A DNA stretch of 64,000 nucleotides from Isoetes taiwanensis (lineage: Eukaryota; Streptophyta; Lycopodiopsida; Isoetales; Isoetaceae), in the NCBI GenBank assembly GCA_021234155.1, contig JAJEKV010000146.1:1-64000 (forward strand), in the 5' to 3' direction. The first letter of the stretch is position 1. Each line of letters starts with the position of its first letter. Of the stretch, positions 1 through 13,139 are shown one piece after another. The notes below the pieces were generated by a model. It did no database searches. It was not told where the DNA came from and was given only the letters and a program-made list of their open reading frames with translations. Position numbers and translations under genes: made by a program.

Positions 1-3000
1 AGGTCAAAGGGTTAGCATTAGAGCAGTCGGGGCAGCGCGTTGCCGAGAACAGCAAGTGGCACCCTTCCCAGGTCAAGCAGAGACCCGAGGACCTTGCAGG
101 GGATCCCTCCTGAGAGGAGAGTGGGACTGAGGCGGATCCAAAAGTTCAAGGCAGCCTTCACAGCGGCGCTCCCACAGGGGTACGCACGCTAACCACCACC
201 ACCTCCGGGCCGGTTCCCCATCCGGCCAGATTTGGATCCTCCCGTCGGGGGCCCCTCGTGAGGCCCAAAGATTAGGATCAGTCCGGAGAACTTGTCAAAC
301 GCCAGCAGGCGTCCACGAAATTCGATCTTGTATGGGAATGGGAAAATTACCCTGGGGAGCAAGTTTCAAGGTCGGTTTTGCAAAAGAAAAAAGAAACACT
401 AAAATCTCCCTCCCATGGCAGTATCCGCACCCATCCCTGGGCCAGTTGACTACGAGGTGTGATGGAAGTGAGCTACTTTAGGCGCTTCTTGGAGGTCGGG
501 GGGGCCAAGACTTGGTCTCACACTTGGAACCTCGCCGAGAAGCCGCAATGAGAATACTTGAGCAAGGGGAACTGACGGAGCGGAGTTTGGGCCGATGTGG
601 CAAGTAAGTCTGGGGGCTTTTTGGTAAAGTTGGCAAGACATTCACAAATTTAAATTAATGCATTGTTTGAAAATAAATTCTTGATTTTTTGCCACCGGAT
701 TCCTTAATTCATCTCCAAAGACACACAGCCCAATTTTCAAATTTCGAGAAGGTCTAGGTCAAAGGTTAGCATTTTCGCCCGAGAATCTATTGGGCCCTTC
801 GCATTAGATTCTATTAGGTCTAGGCCCCTTCCCGGCAAGTAGCCCTTCCCCCGAGGGGGACGCTTGTATGAACCTCCCCGCCGGTTCCTATGTTTGGATC
901 CTCCCACCGGGGGCCCTCTAGGGAAGGCCCAAAAGATTCCAGATCAAATCCGGAGAACTTGTCAAATTAGCCCTAGGAGCTTGTATAAACCAAGTTTTGT
1001 TTCGCACCGGGAAAGAAAGCAAAAACACTCAAATCGTCCGGAATGGCGGTAAATTAGCCTAGGGAGCAAGTTACAAGGTTGGTTTTGCAAAGAAGATACC
1101 CGAAGATCCCGCACCACATCCTAGGCCAATTGACTACGAAAGTGTGATGGAAGTGAGCTACTTTGGCGCTTCTTGAGGTCGGGTGGTCTTCCGCCACTTT
1201 AACTTGGTCCCCTGTGGCAATGTCGACGTTTAAGTCCATTGGCAGAGCCAAATCGCGATTCCGAGAGGGAGGTCGCCCGTCCGGCCCCGTGGCCTTGGGA
1301 GAGGGAAATGGGGCAAACAGCTTCCGGGGATTTTAGGGTCCCCGCCTGCATCAACACTCCCACTCTACGTCAAGTCACGCCAAGAAGGTCCCTACTGAAT
1401 CGACAGGAGGAGGGCCTCCAAAACGTAAACCCCGTGGGTTGCCGTGTTCTAGAAGGGTTTGCATTTTGGGGCCAAGACTTGGTCTCTTGCACTTGGGACT
1501 CCGGCCGAAGCCGCAATGAGAATATGGAGCAAGGGGAACCGGGACGGCGGAGTTTGGGGCCTGTCCTCCCCGATGTGGCAAGTAGAAGTCGGGGGCTTTT
1601 GCGGGTGGCAAGACATTCATAAATTCGCAATTAATGCATTGTACTAAAATAAATTCTGATTTTTTGCCATTTTGGATTCCTAATTCATCTCCAAAGACAC
1701 AGCCCAATTTTCGAAATTTTCAGAGAAGGTCTAGGTCAAAGGGTTAGCATTAGAACGATCGGGCAGCCCGCTGCAGTGGCAACCGAAGCTGGCACCCTCC
1801 CCCAAGTCAAACGAGACCAGGACCTTGCGGGGATCCTCACAAGAGGGGAGAGTCCGGACCCCAAGAGGCGGGATCCAAAAAAAGTTCCCGAGGCCCTTCT
1901 GGCGGCGCTCCCCCGGGCCTGAGACGCTAATGACCACCCTCCCCGAGCCCTGCCCCTATCCGACCGCTGATCCTCCTGGCCGGGGCCCTCTTCGAAGGCC
2001 CAAAAGATTCCAGATCGGTCCGGGAGAACTTGTCAAACCGCTGGGGCCCCGAGGTCGGGCTTTGTATAAACCGCAGTTTTTGTCGCTAGGGCACCGGGAG
2101 GCTCGAATGGCAAATTGACCCCGCCAAATCGTCCGGAATGGCTAAATTAGCCTAGGGAGCAAGTTACAAGGTTGGTTTTGTAAAAGAAAGAAACACCCAC
2201 GCCTCCACTAAAGATCCCGCACCCACATCCTAGGCCAATTGACACGAGTGTGATGGAAGTGAGCTACTTTACGCTTCTTGGAGGTCGGGTGGTCTTCCGC
2301 CACGGAACTTGGTCCCTGTGGCAATGTCGACGCTTCGAGTCCATTGGCAGAGCCAAATCGCGATTCCTGAGAGGGAGGTTGCCCGTCCGGCCCCCGTGGC
2401 CTTGGGGAGAGGAAATTCGGGCAAGCAGCTTCCGGGATTTTAGGGTCCCCGCCGGGGCCAACACCCCCACTCCACGCCAAGTCACGGGCGCAAGGTCCCG
2501 GCCGAATCGACAAGAGAGGGCCTCCCAAAACGTAAAACCCCGTGGGTTGCCGTGTTCTAGAAGGGTTTGGCGCTTTGGGGGCCGGAGACTTGGTCCGCTG
2601 TAACTTGGGACCGCCGGGCCGAAGCCGCAGCGAGAATGCGGAGCAAGGGGAACCGACGGAGCGGAGTTTGGGCCTGCCCTCCTCCCGATGTGGCAAGTAG
2701 AAGTCCTGGGGGGCTTTTGCAAAGGGGCAAGACATTCACAAATTTGCAATTAATGCATTGTATGTAAAATAAATTCTCGATTTTTGCCACTGGATTCCTA
2801 ATTCATCTCCAAGACACAGCCCAATTTTTGAAATTTTAGGAGAAGGTCTAGGTCAAAGGGTTAGCATTAGAACGGGTCGGGGCAGCCCATTGTGAGGCAA
2901 CCGAGCTGGCACCCTTCCCCAAGTCAAACGAGACCAGTGACCTTGTGGTGGATCCCTCACAAGAGGGGAGAGTCCTGGGACCCCAAGAGGCGGATCCAAA

Positions 3001-6000
3001 AGTTCCCGAGGCAGCCCTTCCGGCAGCTTCCCCGGGGCTGCACGCTAATGACCATCCTCCCCGGAGCCCGGTTCCCCTATCCGACCGCTGGATCCTCCGG
3101 TCAGGGCCCCTCTTCGGAAGGCCCAAAAGATTCCAGATCGGTCCCGAGAACTTGTCAAACCGCGGGGGCCCCGAGGTCGGTCTTTGTATAAACCGCAGTG
3201 TTTTGTCGTCGCACCGGGGAGTCTCGGAATGGCAAATCGACCGCCAAATCGTCCGAATGGCTAAATTAGCCTAGGGGAGCAAGTTACAAGGTCGGTTTTG
3301 CAAAAGAAAGAAACACTCACGCCTCCACGGGCAAAAGATCCCGCACCCACATCCTAGGCCAATTGACTACGAAGTATGATGGAAGTGAGCTACTTTGGCT
3401 TCTTGGAGGTCGGGTGGTCTTCGGGCCACGGAACTTGGTCCCCTGTGGCAATGTCGACGTTTCGAGTCCATTGGCAGAGCCAAATCGCGATTCCGAGAGG
3501 GGAGGTTGCCCGTCCCGCCCCTGTGGCCTTGGGGAGAGGAAATTCGGGCAAAGCTTCCGGGGATTTTAGGGTCCCCGCCGGCATCAACACCCCCACTCCC
3601 ACGCCAAGTCAGGCGCAAGGTCCCGCTGAATCCGACAAGGAGAGGGCCTCCAAAACGTAAAACCCCGTGGGCTGCCGTGTTCTAGAAGGGTTTGCATTTT
3701 TGGGGCCGGAGACTTGGTCTGTTGCACTTGGGACTGGCCGAGAAGCCGCAGCGAGAATACGGAGCAAGGGGAACCGACGGAGCGGAGTTTGGGCCTGTCC
3801 TCCTCCGATGTGGCAAGTAGAAGTCGGGGGGCTTTTGCGCTGGCAAGACATTCATAAATTCGCAATTAATGCATTGTACGAAAATAAATTCTGATTTTTT
3901 GCCACCTGGATTCCTAATTCATCTCCAAAGACATGACCCAATTTGAAATTTTCAGAGAAGGTCTAGGTCAAAGGGTTAGCATTAGAACGATCGGGGCAGC
4001 CCGTTGCAGGGCAACCGAGCTGGCACCCTCCCCCAAGTCAAACGAGACCAGGACCTTGCAGGGATCCCTCACAAGAGGGGAGAGTCCGGACCCCAAGAGG
4101 CGGGATCCAAAAAAGTTCCCGAGGCAGCCCTTCCCGCGGGCTCCCCCGGGGCAGACGCTAATGACCACCCTCCCGGAGCCCGGTTCCCCTATCCGACCGT
4201 TGGATCCTCCGGTCAGGGGCCCCTCTTCGGGAAGGCCCAAAAGATTCCAGATCGGTCCGGGAGAACTTGTCAAACCGCGGGGCGTCCTGAGGTCGGTCTT
4301 GTATAAACCGCAGTTTTTTGTCGTTCGGGCATCGGGGAGGCTCCGGAATGGCAAATTGACCCTGCCAAATCGTCCGGAATGGCGAAATTAGCCTAGGGAG
4401 CAAGTTACAAGGTTGGTTTTGCAAAAGAAAGAAACACTCACGCCTCCACGCAAGATCCCGCACCCACATCTTAGGCCAATTGACTACGAGTGTGATGGAA
4501 GTGAGCTACTTTGGCGCTTCTTGGAGGTCGGGTGGTCTTCCGCCATGGAACTTGGTCCCTGTGGCAATGTCGACGTTTCGAGTCCATTGGCAGAGCCAAA
4601 TCGTGATTCTGGAGAGGGGAGGTTGCCCCCCCGGCCCCTGTGGCCTTGGGGAGAGGAAATTCGGGGCAAGCAGCCTTCCGGGATTTTAGGGTCCCCGCTC
4701 AAGGCCAACACCCCCACTCCACGCCAAGTCACGGCGCAAGGTCCCGCCGAACCGACAAGGAGAGGGCCTCCAAAACGTAAAACCCCGTGGGCTGCCGTGT
4801 TCTAGAAGGGTTTATGCTTTGGGGCCGGTGACTTGGTCTGCTGCACTTGGGACTCCGCCGAAGCCGAAAGCGAGAATGCGGAGCAAGGGGAACCGGACGG
4901 GAGCGGAGTTTGGGCCCGTCCTCCTCCCGATGTGGCAAGTAGAAGTCTGGGGGCTTTGCGCTGGCAAGACATTCACAAATTTGCAATTAATGCATTGTAC
5001 TAAAATAAATTCTGATTTTTTTGCCATTTGGATTCCTAATTCATCTCCAAAGACACAGCCCAATTTTTGAAATTTTCTGAGAAGGTCTAGGTCAAAGGGT
5101 TAGCATTAGAACGCCCGGGCAGCCCCATTGCGTGGCAACCGAGCTGGCACCCTTCCCCAAGTCAAACGAGACGGGACCTTGCGGGGATCCTCACAAGAGG
5201 GGAGAGTGTAATGATGGACCCCAAGAGGCATATGGATAGGGATCTAAAAAAGTTCCCGAGGCAGCCCTTCCTGGCGGCAGCCCCCTCGGGGGACGCTTAA
5301 TGACCATCCTCCCCGAGCCCGGTTCCCCTATCCGACCGTTGGATCCTCCCGGTCCGGGGGCCCCTCTTAGAAGGGAAGGCCCAAAAGATTCCAGATCGGT
5401 CTAGGGGAGAACTTGTCAAATTGCGCTCCGGAGAGGGGGGCGCCCCGAGGTCGGTCTTGTATAAACCGCAGTTGTCCGCTTTTGTCGCTCGCACCGGGAG
5501 TCTCCGAATGGCAAATCGAAATCGCCTAGGGAATGGCTAAATTAGCCTGGGGGAGCAAGTTACAAGGTCGGTTTTGCAAAAGAAAGAAAACACTCACGCC
5601 CTCCACGGCAAGATCCCGCACCCACATCCTAGGCCAATTGACTAAAGTATGATGGAAGTGAGCTACTTTGGCTTCTTGGAGGTCGGGTGGTCTTCTGGGG
5701 CCACCGGAACTTGGTCCCTGTGGCAATGTCGACGTTTCGAGTCCATTGGCAGAGCCAAATCGCATTCCGAGAGGGGAGGTTGCCCCGTCCGCCCCCGTGG
5801 CCTTGGGGAGAGGAAATTCGGGCAAGCAGCTTCGGGGATTTTAGGTCCCCGCTCAAGGCCAACACCCCCACTCCACGCCAAGTCACCACGCCAAGGTCCC
5901 CGCCGAACCCCGACAAGGAGAGGGCCTCCAAATGTAAACCCGTGGGTTGCCGTGTTCTAGAAGGGTTTGCATTTTGGGGCCAAGACTTGGTCTGTTGCAC

Positions 6001-8480
6001 TTGGGACCTCGCCGAGAAGCCGCAGGCGGAGGATACGGAGCAAGGGGAACCGACGGAGCGGAGTTTGGGCCTGTCCTCCTCCCCGATGTGGCAAGTAGAA
6101 GTTGGGGGCTTTATAAAGGGCAAGACATTCACAAATTTGCAATTAATGCATTGTACTAAAAATAAATTCTGATTTTTTGCCACCTGGATTCCTAATTTAT
6201 CTCCAAAGACATGACCCAATTTGAAATTTTTCGGAGAAGGTCTAGGTCAAAGGGTTAGCATTAGAACGGTCCGGGCAGCCCATTGCGGTGGCAACCGAGC
6301 TGGCACCCTTCCCCAAGTCAAACGAGACCAGGACCTTGGGGTGGATCCTCACAAGAGGGGAGAGTCCGGACCCCAAGAGGCGGGATCCAAAAGTTCCCGA
6401 GGCAGCCCCTTCGGCAGCCCCCGGGGCCAGACGCTAATGACCACCCTCCCCGAGCCCGGTTCCCCTATCCGACCGCTGGATCCTCCCATGCCGTGGGCCC
6501 TCTTCTGAAGGCCCAAAAGATTCCAGATCGGGTCCGGGAGAACTTGTCAAACCGCTGGGCGCCCCGAGTCTCGGCCTTGTATAAACCGCAGTTGTTTTGT
6601 CGTCGGGCACCGGGAGGTTCCCGGAATGGCAAACGACCGCCAAATCGTCCGGAATGGCGAAATTAGCCTAGGGAGCAAGTTACAAGGTCGGTTTTGCAAA
6701 AGAAAGAAACACTCACGCCCTCCACGGCAGTATCCCGCACCCACATCCTAGGCCAATTGACTACGAGTGTGATGGAAGTGAGCTACTTTGGCGCTTCTTG
6801 GAGGTCGGGTGGTCTTCTGGCCACGGAACTTGGTCCCCAGGGCAATGTCGACGTTCTGAGTCCATTGGCAGAGCCAAATCGCGATTCCGGAGAGGGGAGG
6901 TTGCCCGTCCGTCCCCAGGGCCTTGGGGAGAGGAAATTCGGGCAAGCCCGGGATTTTAGGGTCCCCGCCTCAAGGCCAACACCCCCACTCCACGTCAAGT
7001 CACGGCGCAAGGTCCCGGCCGAATCTGACAAGGAGAGGGCCTCCGAAACGTAAACCCTGTGGGTTGCCAGGTTCTAGAAGGGTTTGCGTTTTGGGGGCCA
7101 AGACTTGGTCTGTTGCACTTGGGACCTCGCCGAGAAGCTGCAGCGGAGAATACGGAGCAAGGGGAACCGACGGATGGAGTTTGGGCCCGTCCTCCTCCCG
7201 ATGTGGCAAGTAGAAGTCGGGGGCTTTTGCTGGCAAGACATTCACAAATTCGCAATTAATGCATTGTAATAAAATAAATTCTGATTTTTGCCACCTGGAT
7301 TCCTAATTCATCTCCAAACACATGACCCAATTTTCAAATTTTTGGAGAAGGTCTAGGTCAAAGGGTTAGCATTAGAACGGTCGGGCAGCCCGCTGCAGGT
7401 GGCAACCGAAGCCGACACCCTTCCCCAAGTCAAACGAGACCAGGACCTTGGTGGATCCTCACAAGAGGGGAGAGTCCGGACCCCAAGAGGCTGGATCCAA
7501 AAAAGTTCCCGAGGCAGCCCTTCCCGGCGCCGCCCCCCCGGGGCTGACGCTAATGACCACCCTCCCGAGCCCGGTTCCCCTATCCGGACCGCTGATCCTC
7601 GGGCCGTGGGCCCCTCTTGGGAAGGCCCAAAAGATTCCAGACGGTCCCGAGAACTTGTCAAACCGCTGGGCGCCCCGAGGTCGATCTTGTATAAACCGCA
7701 GTGTTTTGTCGTTCGGGCACCGGGAGGCTCCGGAATGGCAAATTTACCCTGCCAAATCGTCCGGAATGGCGAAATTAGCCTAGGGAGCAAGTTACAAGGT
7801 TGGTTTTGCAAAAGAAAGAAACACTCACGCCCTCTACGGCAGTATCCCGCACCCACATCCTAGGCCAATTGACTACGAGTGTGATGGAAGTGAGCTACTT
7901 TGGCGCTTCTTGGAGGTCGGGTGGTCTTCTGGCCACGGAACTTGGTCCCCAGGGCAATGTCGACGTTCTGAGTCCATTGGCAGAGCCAAATCGCGATTCC
8001 GGAGAGGGGAGGTTGCCCGTCCGTCCCCAGGGCCTTGGGGAGAGGAAATTCGGGGCAAGCAGCTTCCGGGGGGATTTTAGGGTCCCCGCCTCAAGGCCAA
8101 CACCCCCACTCCACGCCAAGTCACGCCTTGCAAGGTCCCTACCGACCGACAAGGAGAGGGCCTCCAAACGTAAAACCCCGTGGGTTGCCGTGTTCTAGAA
8201 GGGTTTGCGTTTTGGGGGCCAAGACTTGGTCTGTTGCACTTGGGACCTCGCCGAGAAGCTGCAGCGGAGAATACGGAGCAAGGGGAACTGACGGAGCGGA
8301 GTTTGGGCCTGTCCTCCTCCCGATGTGGCAAGTAGAAGTCGGGGGCTTTTGCTGCTGGCAAGACATTCATAAATTCGCAATTAATGCATTGTACTAAAAA
8401 TAAATTCTGATTTTTTGCCATTTGGATTCCTAATTCATCTCCAAGACACAACCCAATTTTCGAATTTTCTGGGAGAAGGT
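1..8480. repeat. Tandem satellite array, about 1.12-kb unit
   Basis: The phrase ctaggtcaaagggttagc recurs near 1, 756, 1731, 2848, 3963, 5088, 6241, 7352 and 8480, so full units are 1,115-1,150 bp; the first two are shortened. Every unit has the same order of blocks: the AGGTCAAAGGGTTAGC start, a GGATCC-rich section, a TTGTATAAACCGCAGT block, AAGTTACAAGGTTGGTTTTGC, TGATGGAAGTGAGCTACTTT, AATGTCGACGTTTCGAGTCC, and the AT-rich end AATTAATGCATTGTACTAAA. Copies are very close in AT-rich blocks and differ by many 1-3 base indels in GC-rich blocks. No reading frame persists across units, so I see no protein. The array runs off the left edge. It has no rRNA or telomere sequence; it is a satellite of unknown origin. 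Confidence 0.93.
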
Positions 8481-10165
8481 CTAGATCAAAGGGTTAGCTA
8501 AGGTCAAAGAAATGGAGTTTGTGGGATCGTTGTACTTGGGGTTGACCTTGGCTGGCTGGACGTTATACTTGGTCTAAGATTGCATTGAGAATATAAGCAT
8601 CATAACTATTAGAATGAAGATAAATGATTACGTAAAAAAGCATCATAACTACTAGAATGAAGTTAAATGATTATAGTAAAAGCAAAAAAGACCTGCGGGT
8701 TGGGGGGGGTAGATTTGGTTGCTTGTAATGATGGTTGTGTTTCAAAGATCAAGGCATATGGATAGAGAGAATGCCCTTGTTCAACGGACCGCTTCCTAAA
8801 GCTATTTGACATGGATGGCATAATTAACTCGTAATAAATGAATTCGGGGCAAGCGGCTTTGGGATTTTAGGTCACCGCCTCAAGGCCAACACCCCCACTC
8901 CACGCCAAGACACCGGCAAGCCAAGGTCCCGCCAAATCGGGACAAGGAGAGGGCCTCAAACGAAAACCCCGTGGAGTTGCCGTGTTCTAGAAGGGTTTTC
9001 GCTTTTGGGGGCCGAAGTGGTTTGGTCTAACTTGGCCCTAGGGCAATGTCGACGTTTCGAGTCCATTGGCAGAGCCAAATTGCAGTTCCCGAGAGGGAGG
9101 TCGCCTGGCCCGGCCCCGTGGCCTTAGGGAGAGGGAAATTTGGGGCAAGCAGCTCGGGATTTTAGGGTCACCGCCTCAAGGCCAACACCCCCACTCCACG
9201 CCAAGACACGACGCAAGGTTCCGCCAAACCGACAAGGAGAGGGCTCCTCCAAACGTAAAACCCCGCGGAGTTGCCGTGTTCTAGAAGGGTTTTCGCTTGG
9301 GGGCCGAAGTTTTGGTCTCCTCGCCACGTAACTTGGTCCCTAGGGCAATGTCGTATTTTCGGAGGCCATTGGGGAGCCAAATTATAGTTCCGAGAGGGAG
9401 GTCGCCCGTCCGGTTTTTTGCGTGGCCTTAGGGAGAGGAAATTCGGGCAAGCAGCAATTGGGGATTTTAGGGGGTCCGTTTTTCAAGGCCAACACCCCCA
9501 CTCCACGCCAAGTCACGACATAAAGGTCCCCAGCCGACCGACAAAGGAGAGAGCCTCCAAACGTAAACCATGTGGGTTGACCTTTTGGTGTTCTAGAAGG
9601 GTTTGCGCTTGGGGGGGGCCGAAGTCTTGATCTCAAGGTGGTTGGGACCGCCCGAGAAGCTGCCGGAGAAAGCGGAGCAATAGGAACCGAATGGAACGGA
9701 GTTTGGGCCTGTCCTCCTCCGATGTGGCAATTAGAAGTCGGGGCGCTTTTTTTTTTTGGCAAGACATTCATAAATTAAGTAATTAATGCATTGTACGAAA
9801 ATAAATTCTGATTTTTTGCCACTGGATTCCTAATTCATCTCCAAAGACACAGCCCAATTTTTTGGAATTTTTGGAGAAGGTCTAGGTCAAAGGATTAGTA
9901 TTAGAGCAGTTCGGAACAAAAGGGATTCGCTATGGGGCAACCAAGCCGGCACCCTCCCCAAGTCAAACGAGGCGGGACCTTGGGGATCCCTCACAAGAGG
10001 GGGAGAGTCCGGACCCGTGAGGCGGGATCCAAAAGTTCCCGAGGCAGCCTTTTGGCAGCCGCTCCCAGGGGCCGACGCTAATGACCACCCCCGAGAACTG
10101 GTTCCCTTTATCCGGACCGTTGGATCCTGGATTCGGGGGCCCCTCTTCGGGGAAGGCCTCGTGGA
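8481..10165. repeat. Degenerate right end of the 1.1-kb satellite
   Basis: The last regular unit stops about 8480. From 8481 to about 8840 the sequence is unrelated and AT-rich, with a short direct repeat (AAGCATCATAACTA..AGAATGAAG at 8597 and 8637). From about 8840 the satellite resumes, but its middle section (CGCCTCAAGGCCAACACCCC to the TTCTAGAAGGG block) is present three times, at about 8840-9010, 9110-9300 and 9430-9610, joined by partial AATGTCGACG blocks. A last partial unit starts at 9882 and ends near 10165. This is the decayed edge expected at the border of a tandem array. No gene is seen. Confidence 0.8.
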
Positions 10166-10506
10166 TCGTTTATCTAAATAAGCCTAGGGACAAACTTTAA
10201 TGAGCATCACATTTAAAAAGACGTCAAAAAAAAAAAATATATATATATATATAAAGTCCATAACGTCGCTATAACAAAATACGTCGCGGGAGACGTCGCA
10301 TAACGCCACGCCGCGTCGCCACGCCGACGCTCGTAATTTTTTAAACCGCTGGCCACGTCTTTTCCCCTCCTTTTCTTTTCGCTTCCTCTTCGAGCTTTTG
10401 GGCGCATTCTCCGGGGCGCTACTACCCCGACGACCTGCAAGCAACTATTCTAAGGTTAGTACATCATATTTTTTAGATTGAATAGGTTTTTTGGATTGAA
10501 AGGTGC

Positions 10507-11345
10507 ATGCCTAACCTAGGTTTTTTGTGTTCTTCATTTTTCTTCTTCTCTTATTTCCTCTCATTTCTTCTCTTCTATTCTTTCCCCTTCCTTTCTTCTT
10601 CCCTTCTCTACTTTCCTTCTCTTCTTTCCTTCTCTTCTCTTCTTCTTCTTCTTCTTCTCTTCTTCTCTTCTTCTCTCATTTCTTCTCATTTCTTCTCTCC
10701 TTCTCTCATTTCTCTTCATATTTCTCTTCTTTTCTTCTCTTCTTTCTTCTCATTTCTTCTCTTCTTCTCTCATTTCTCTTCATATTTCGTTTCCTTCCCT
10801 TCTTCCCTTCTCTTATTTCTTCCTTTCTTCCTTCTTCTATTCTTTCTCTTCCCCTTCGATTCTATTCTTCTCTTCTCTTATTCTATTCTTCTCTTCTCTT
10901 ATTCTTATTCTCTTATTCTCTTCTCTTATTCGATTCTATTCTTCTCTTCTCTTCGATTCTATTCTTTCTCTTCTTCCCTTCTTCGATTCTTTCTTCTTCT
11001 CTTATTTTTTTTATCTCTTCTCTCCTTCTCTCCTTCTCTTATTTTTCTCTTCATATTTCTTTTCCTTCCCTTCTTCCCTTCTTCCTCCTTCTATTCTTTC
11101 TCTTCCCCTTCGATTCTATTCTTCTCTCTCTCCCCCCCCTCCCCCATCATTTCTTCTTCTCTCCTTCGTGCTTTCCCTTCCCATCTTCGACCCTTCCCTT
11201 ATTTCTTCTTCCCCCCTTCTCTTGTTTCTCCCACCCTTATCTTCTTCTTCGATTATTTTTTTCTTTTCTTGATTTTCTATTTTTTCCGCTTTAATTTTTT
11301 TATTTTTTTCGATCTTCTTCTTTTTTTGTTCTTATTCTTTTAACT
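10507..11345 (+). repeat. Long CT-rich microsatellite tract
   Basis: About 840 bp composed almost entirely of C and T on the plus strand (TTCTTCTCTTC-type words, plus CATTTCTTCT and GATTCTATTCTT sub-repeats that occur several times). It is open in two frames, giving Ser/Phe/Leu-only peptides of 278 and 255 residues, which is a composition artefact. The tract ends TTTTTGTTGCAG, a good 3' splice signal, followed by GTTTGGCAGCTG, so it could also lie inside an intron of a transposon gene. Confidence 0.9.
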
Positions 11346-11477
11346 TTTTGTTGCAGGTTTGGCAGCTGTCCCTTTTTACTTGGGCCCGGCAGGATCTTGT
11401 CTGCACACGTTCTTCATTTGGTAAGTTCACCACACTTGCATTTTTTTATAGCTTTAAATAGGTTAAAAAAAATTGAC

Positions 11478-11960
11478 GGAGTCGCTTGTTCAAGGGCACG
11501 GGTCGGCTCCACCTAGAGTGGAGAGGACCATGTGTACCCGGGTTCGAAGTCCACTTCCACTATGATCAAATTTTATTTTCCTAGGTTAAGGAGTGGCTTG
11601 TTCAAGGGCACGGTCGGCTCCACCTAGAGTGGAGAGGATCACTTACCCGGGTTCAAGTCGACTTCGACTTGTTATTTGTTAGGTTTAAAATAAAATTGTA
11701 GTGGCTTGTTCAAGGGCACGGTCGGCTCCACCTTGCGTGGAGAGGACCAGATGTACGGGTCCAAGTCCACTTTTCTTCTCATTCTTAGGTAGAGGTGGCT
11801 ACGGCAAGGACATGTCGGCTCCACCGCGAGTGGAGAGGACCAGGTGTTCGGGCCTTAGTTCACGTTCATTGTCAGTTTTAGCTAGAGGTAGCTAGGGCAA
11901 AGACATGGTCGGCTCCACCATGAGTGGAGGGGACTGGATGTTGAGCCCCTAGTCCCACAT
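11478..11960 (+). repeat. Five tandem ~105-bp hairpin units, tRNA-like box
   Basis: Units start near 11480, 11590, 11700, 11795 and 11890. Each contains TTGTTCAAGGGCACGG (or a close variant), then CGGCTCCAC-loop-GTGGAGAGGA, a stem of six base pairs (CTCCAC/GTGGAG) with a 5-nt loop. The first two units then carry CCCGGGTTCGAAGTCC or CCCGGGTTCAAGTCG, close to the tRNA B-box/T-arm consensus GGTTCGANTCC. The last three units have decayed B-like boxes. A tRNA-derived (SINE-like) origin is possible, but no complete cloverleaf is present. I do not call these tRNA genes. Confidence 0.7.
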
Positions 11961-12034
11961 TCTTATTATTTTTGTTAGGTACATGACCTAGTCATAGTCT
12001 TGTTTTTATTATTTTAATATTGCGTTGATCTATC

Positions 12035-12734
12035 GATTTATGTCAAAGGCAAAGAGTGGTCAAGGAACGAAGATGACTTCTTGAAAAAGTTGGAGGCGAT
12101 TGGTCAAAAGTCCCTAAACCACTTAATCTCCACAAGGAAGATATCAAGGTATTTTTATTTTTTTGCCATTCGTTCACTTTTAACTTGTGATAATGTTGTG
12201 TGCCTTGCAATCAGATTGCATTCGAACGTGCAAAAAGGATCCGAAACATAGAGCTCGGACCAAACAAAGCAACTAAAAGTGAACGAAAGCCGTCTCATTT
12301 GGGCTCCAGCGGTCGGAAAGGGTTTCACCATAGATTCGTAAGAGCTATATTAGTTCACATTAATTTTAATAAGAACTTTAAATGTCATTAGCTAATACTC
12401 GTTATATTGTCATAGACCTGGCTATACGGGTTTTCCCCTAGCAAGCAGCACGTAAAAATAGCCACGGAACGTGGAGCTGTTTATCATACGAAGAGGGAAC
12501 TGTCCCACATCATGGGAATGTGGGGGTGCGTTGTAGAAAATTATTATAATTCTATGAACTACATTAATGCCATATTCTTTTGGTTTTTATAGGAAGCAGT
12601 GGCGGAGATGAATCAAGCCCTAGACGAGGACATGGGGCGCGGGGTCGGCGAGGGATCTGCAAACTATGATGGAGGGCCATCCAATCGCAACCCCGAATCG
12701 GATGACTACTCCACTGAATCTGACATAGATTAGC
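12035..12734 (+). pseudogene. Small split transposon-type gene, 3' exons only
   Basis: Four exon-like pieces with good splice signals: about 12045-12150 (SGQGTKMTS-like, donor AAG/GTATTT), 12212-12340 (IAFERAKRIRNIELGPNK.., with SHLGSSGRKGFHHRFV), about 12415-12535 (YGFSPSKQHVK..RELSHIMGMWG) and 12593-12734, ending in acidic ..PESDDYSTESDID and TAG. The H-x-G-S-x-G-R-K-G motif recalls the HtGSk signature of the plant Ptta/En/Spm transposase family, but I cannot identify it firmly. It lies inside the probable CACTA element and may be that element's second gene. No upstream exons were found, so it is a remnant or a very short gene. Confidence 0.4.
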
Positions 12735-12771
12735 TCTAGGCTAAAAGGGTGGATACTCCCCTTAACGAGTC

Positions 12772-12885
12772 TTTTGTGATTATTTAAAAATATAAATACA
12801 ATTCACTTTTGTGATTATTTAAAAATATAAATATAAAAATACTTTTGTGATTACTTTAAAATATAAATATAAAAATATAAATGCC
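12772..12885. repeat. AT-rich 3-copy tandem repeat
   Basis: About 35-bp units of TTTTGTGATTATTTAAAAATATAAATA occur three times in a row (12773, 12807, 12842). They are followed at 12914-12955 by a T-rich run. No gene here; it separates the split gene from the element's GC-rich subterminal region. Confidence 0.8.
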
Positions 12886-13139
12886 ATTTTGCTCCTTGTA
12901 CATCATATTGCAAACATTTTTTTATTTTTTTTATTTTTTTTTTATTTTTTTTTCATACACGTCGCATGCGACGTATCCACGTGGCTTTTTTATTGCCATG
13001 TGGCTTTTCGAATTACACGTGGATTTTCATAATTTTTTTGCGTGGCGCCGCATGCCACGTATACACACCGGATTTTACTACGACATCACGGGGATTTTTT
13101 GATATTCCCGTGTATATTCCCACGTATATTCCATGTCAC

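Noticed and set aside
1370-8451. Many 60-196-codon frames on both strands of the satellite
   Set aside because: They break at different places in every unit and differ by indels between units, so there is no conserved protein.
10507-11343. 278-codon open frame made of Ser, Phe and Leu
   Set aside because: It is a translation of a CT microsatellite; no start context, domain or normal composition.
11520-11560. tRNA gene at the first hairpin unit
   Set aside because: A B-box-like sequence exists but no cloverleaf with acceptor, D and anticodon arms can be drawn.
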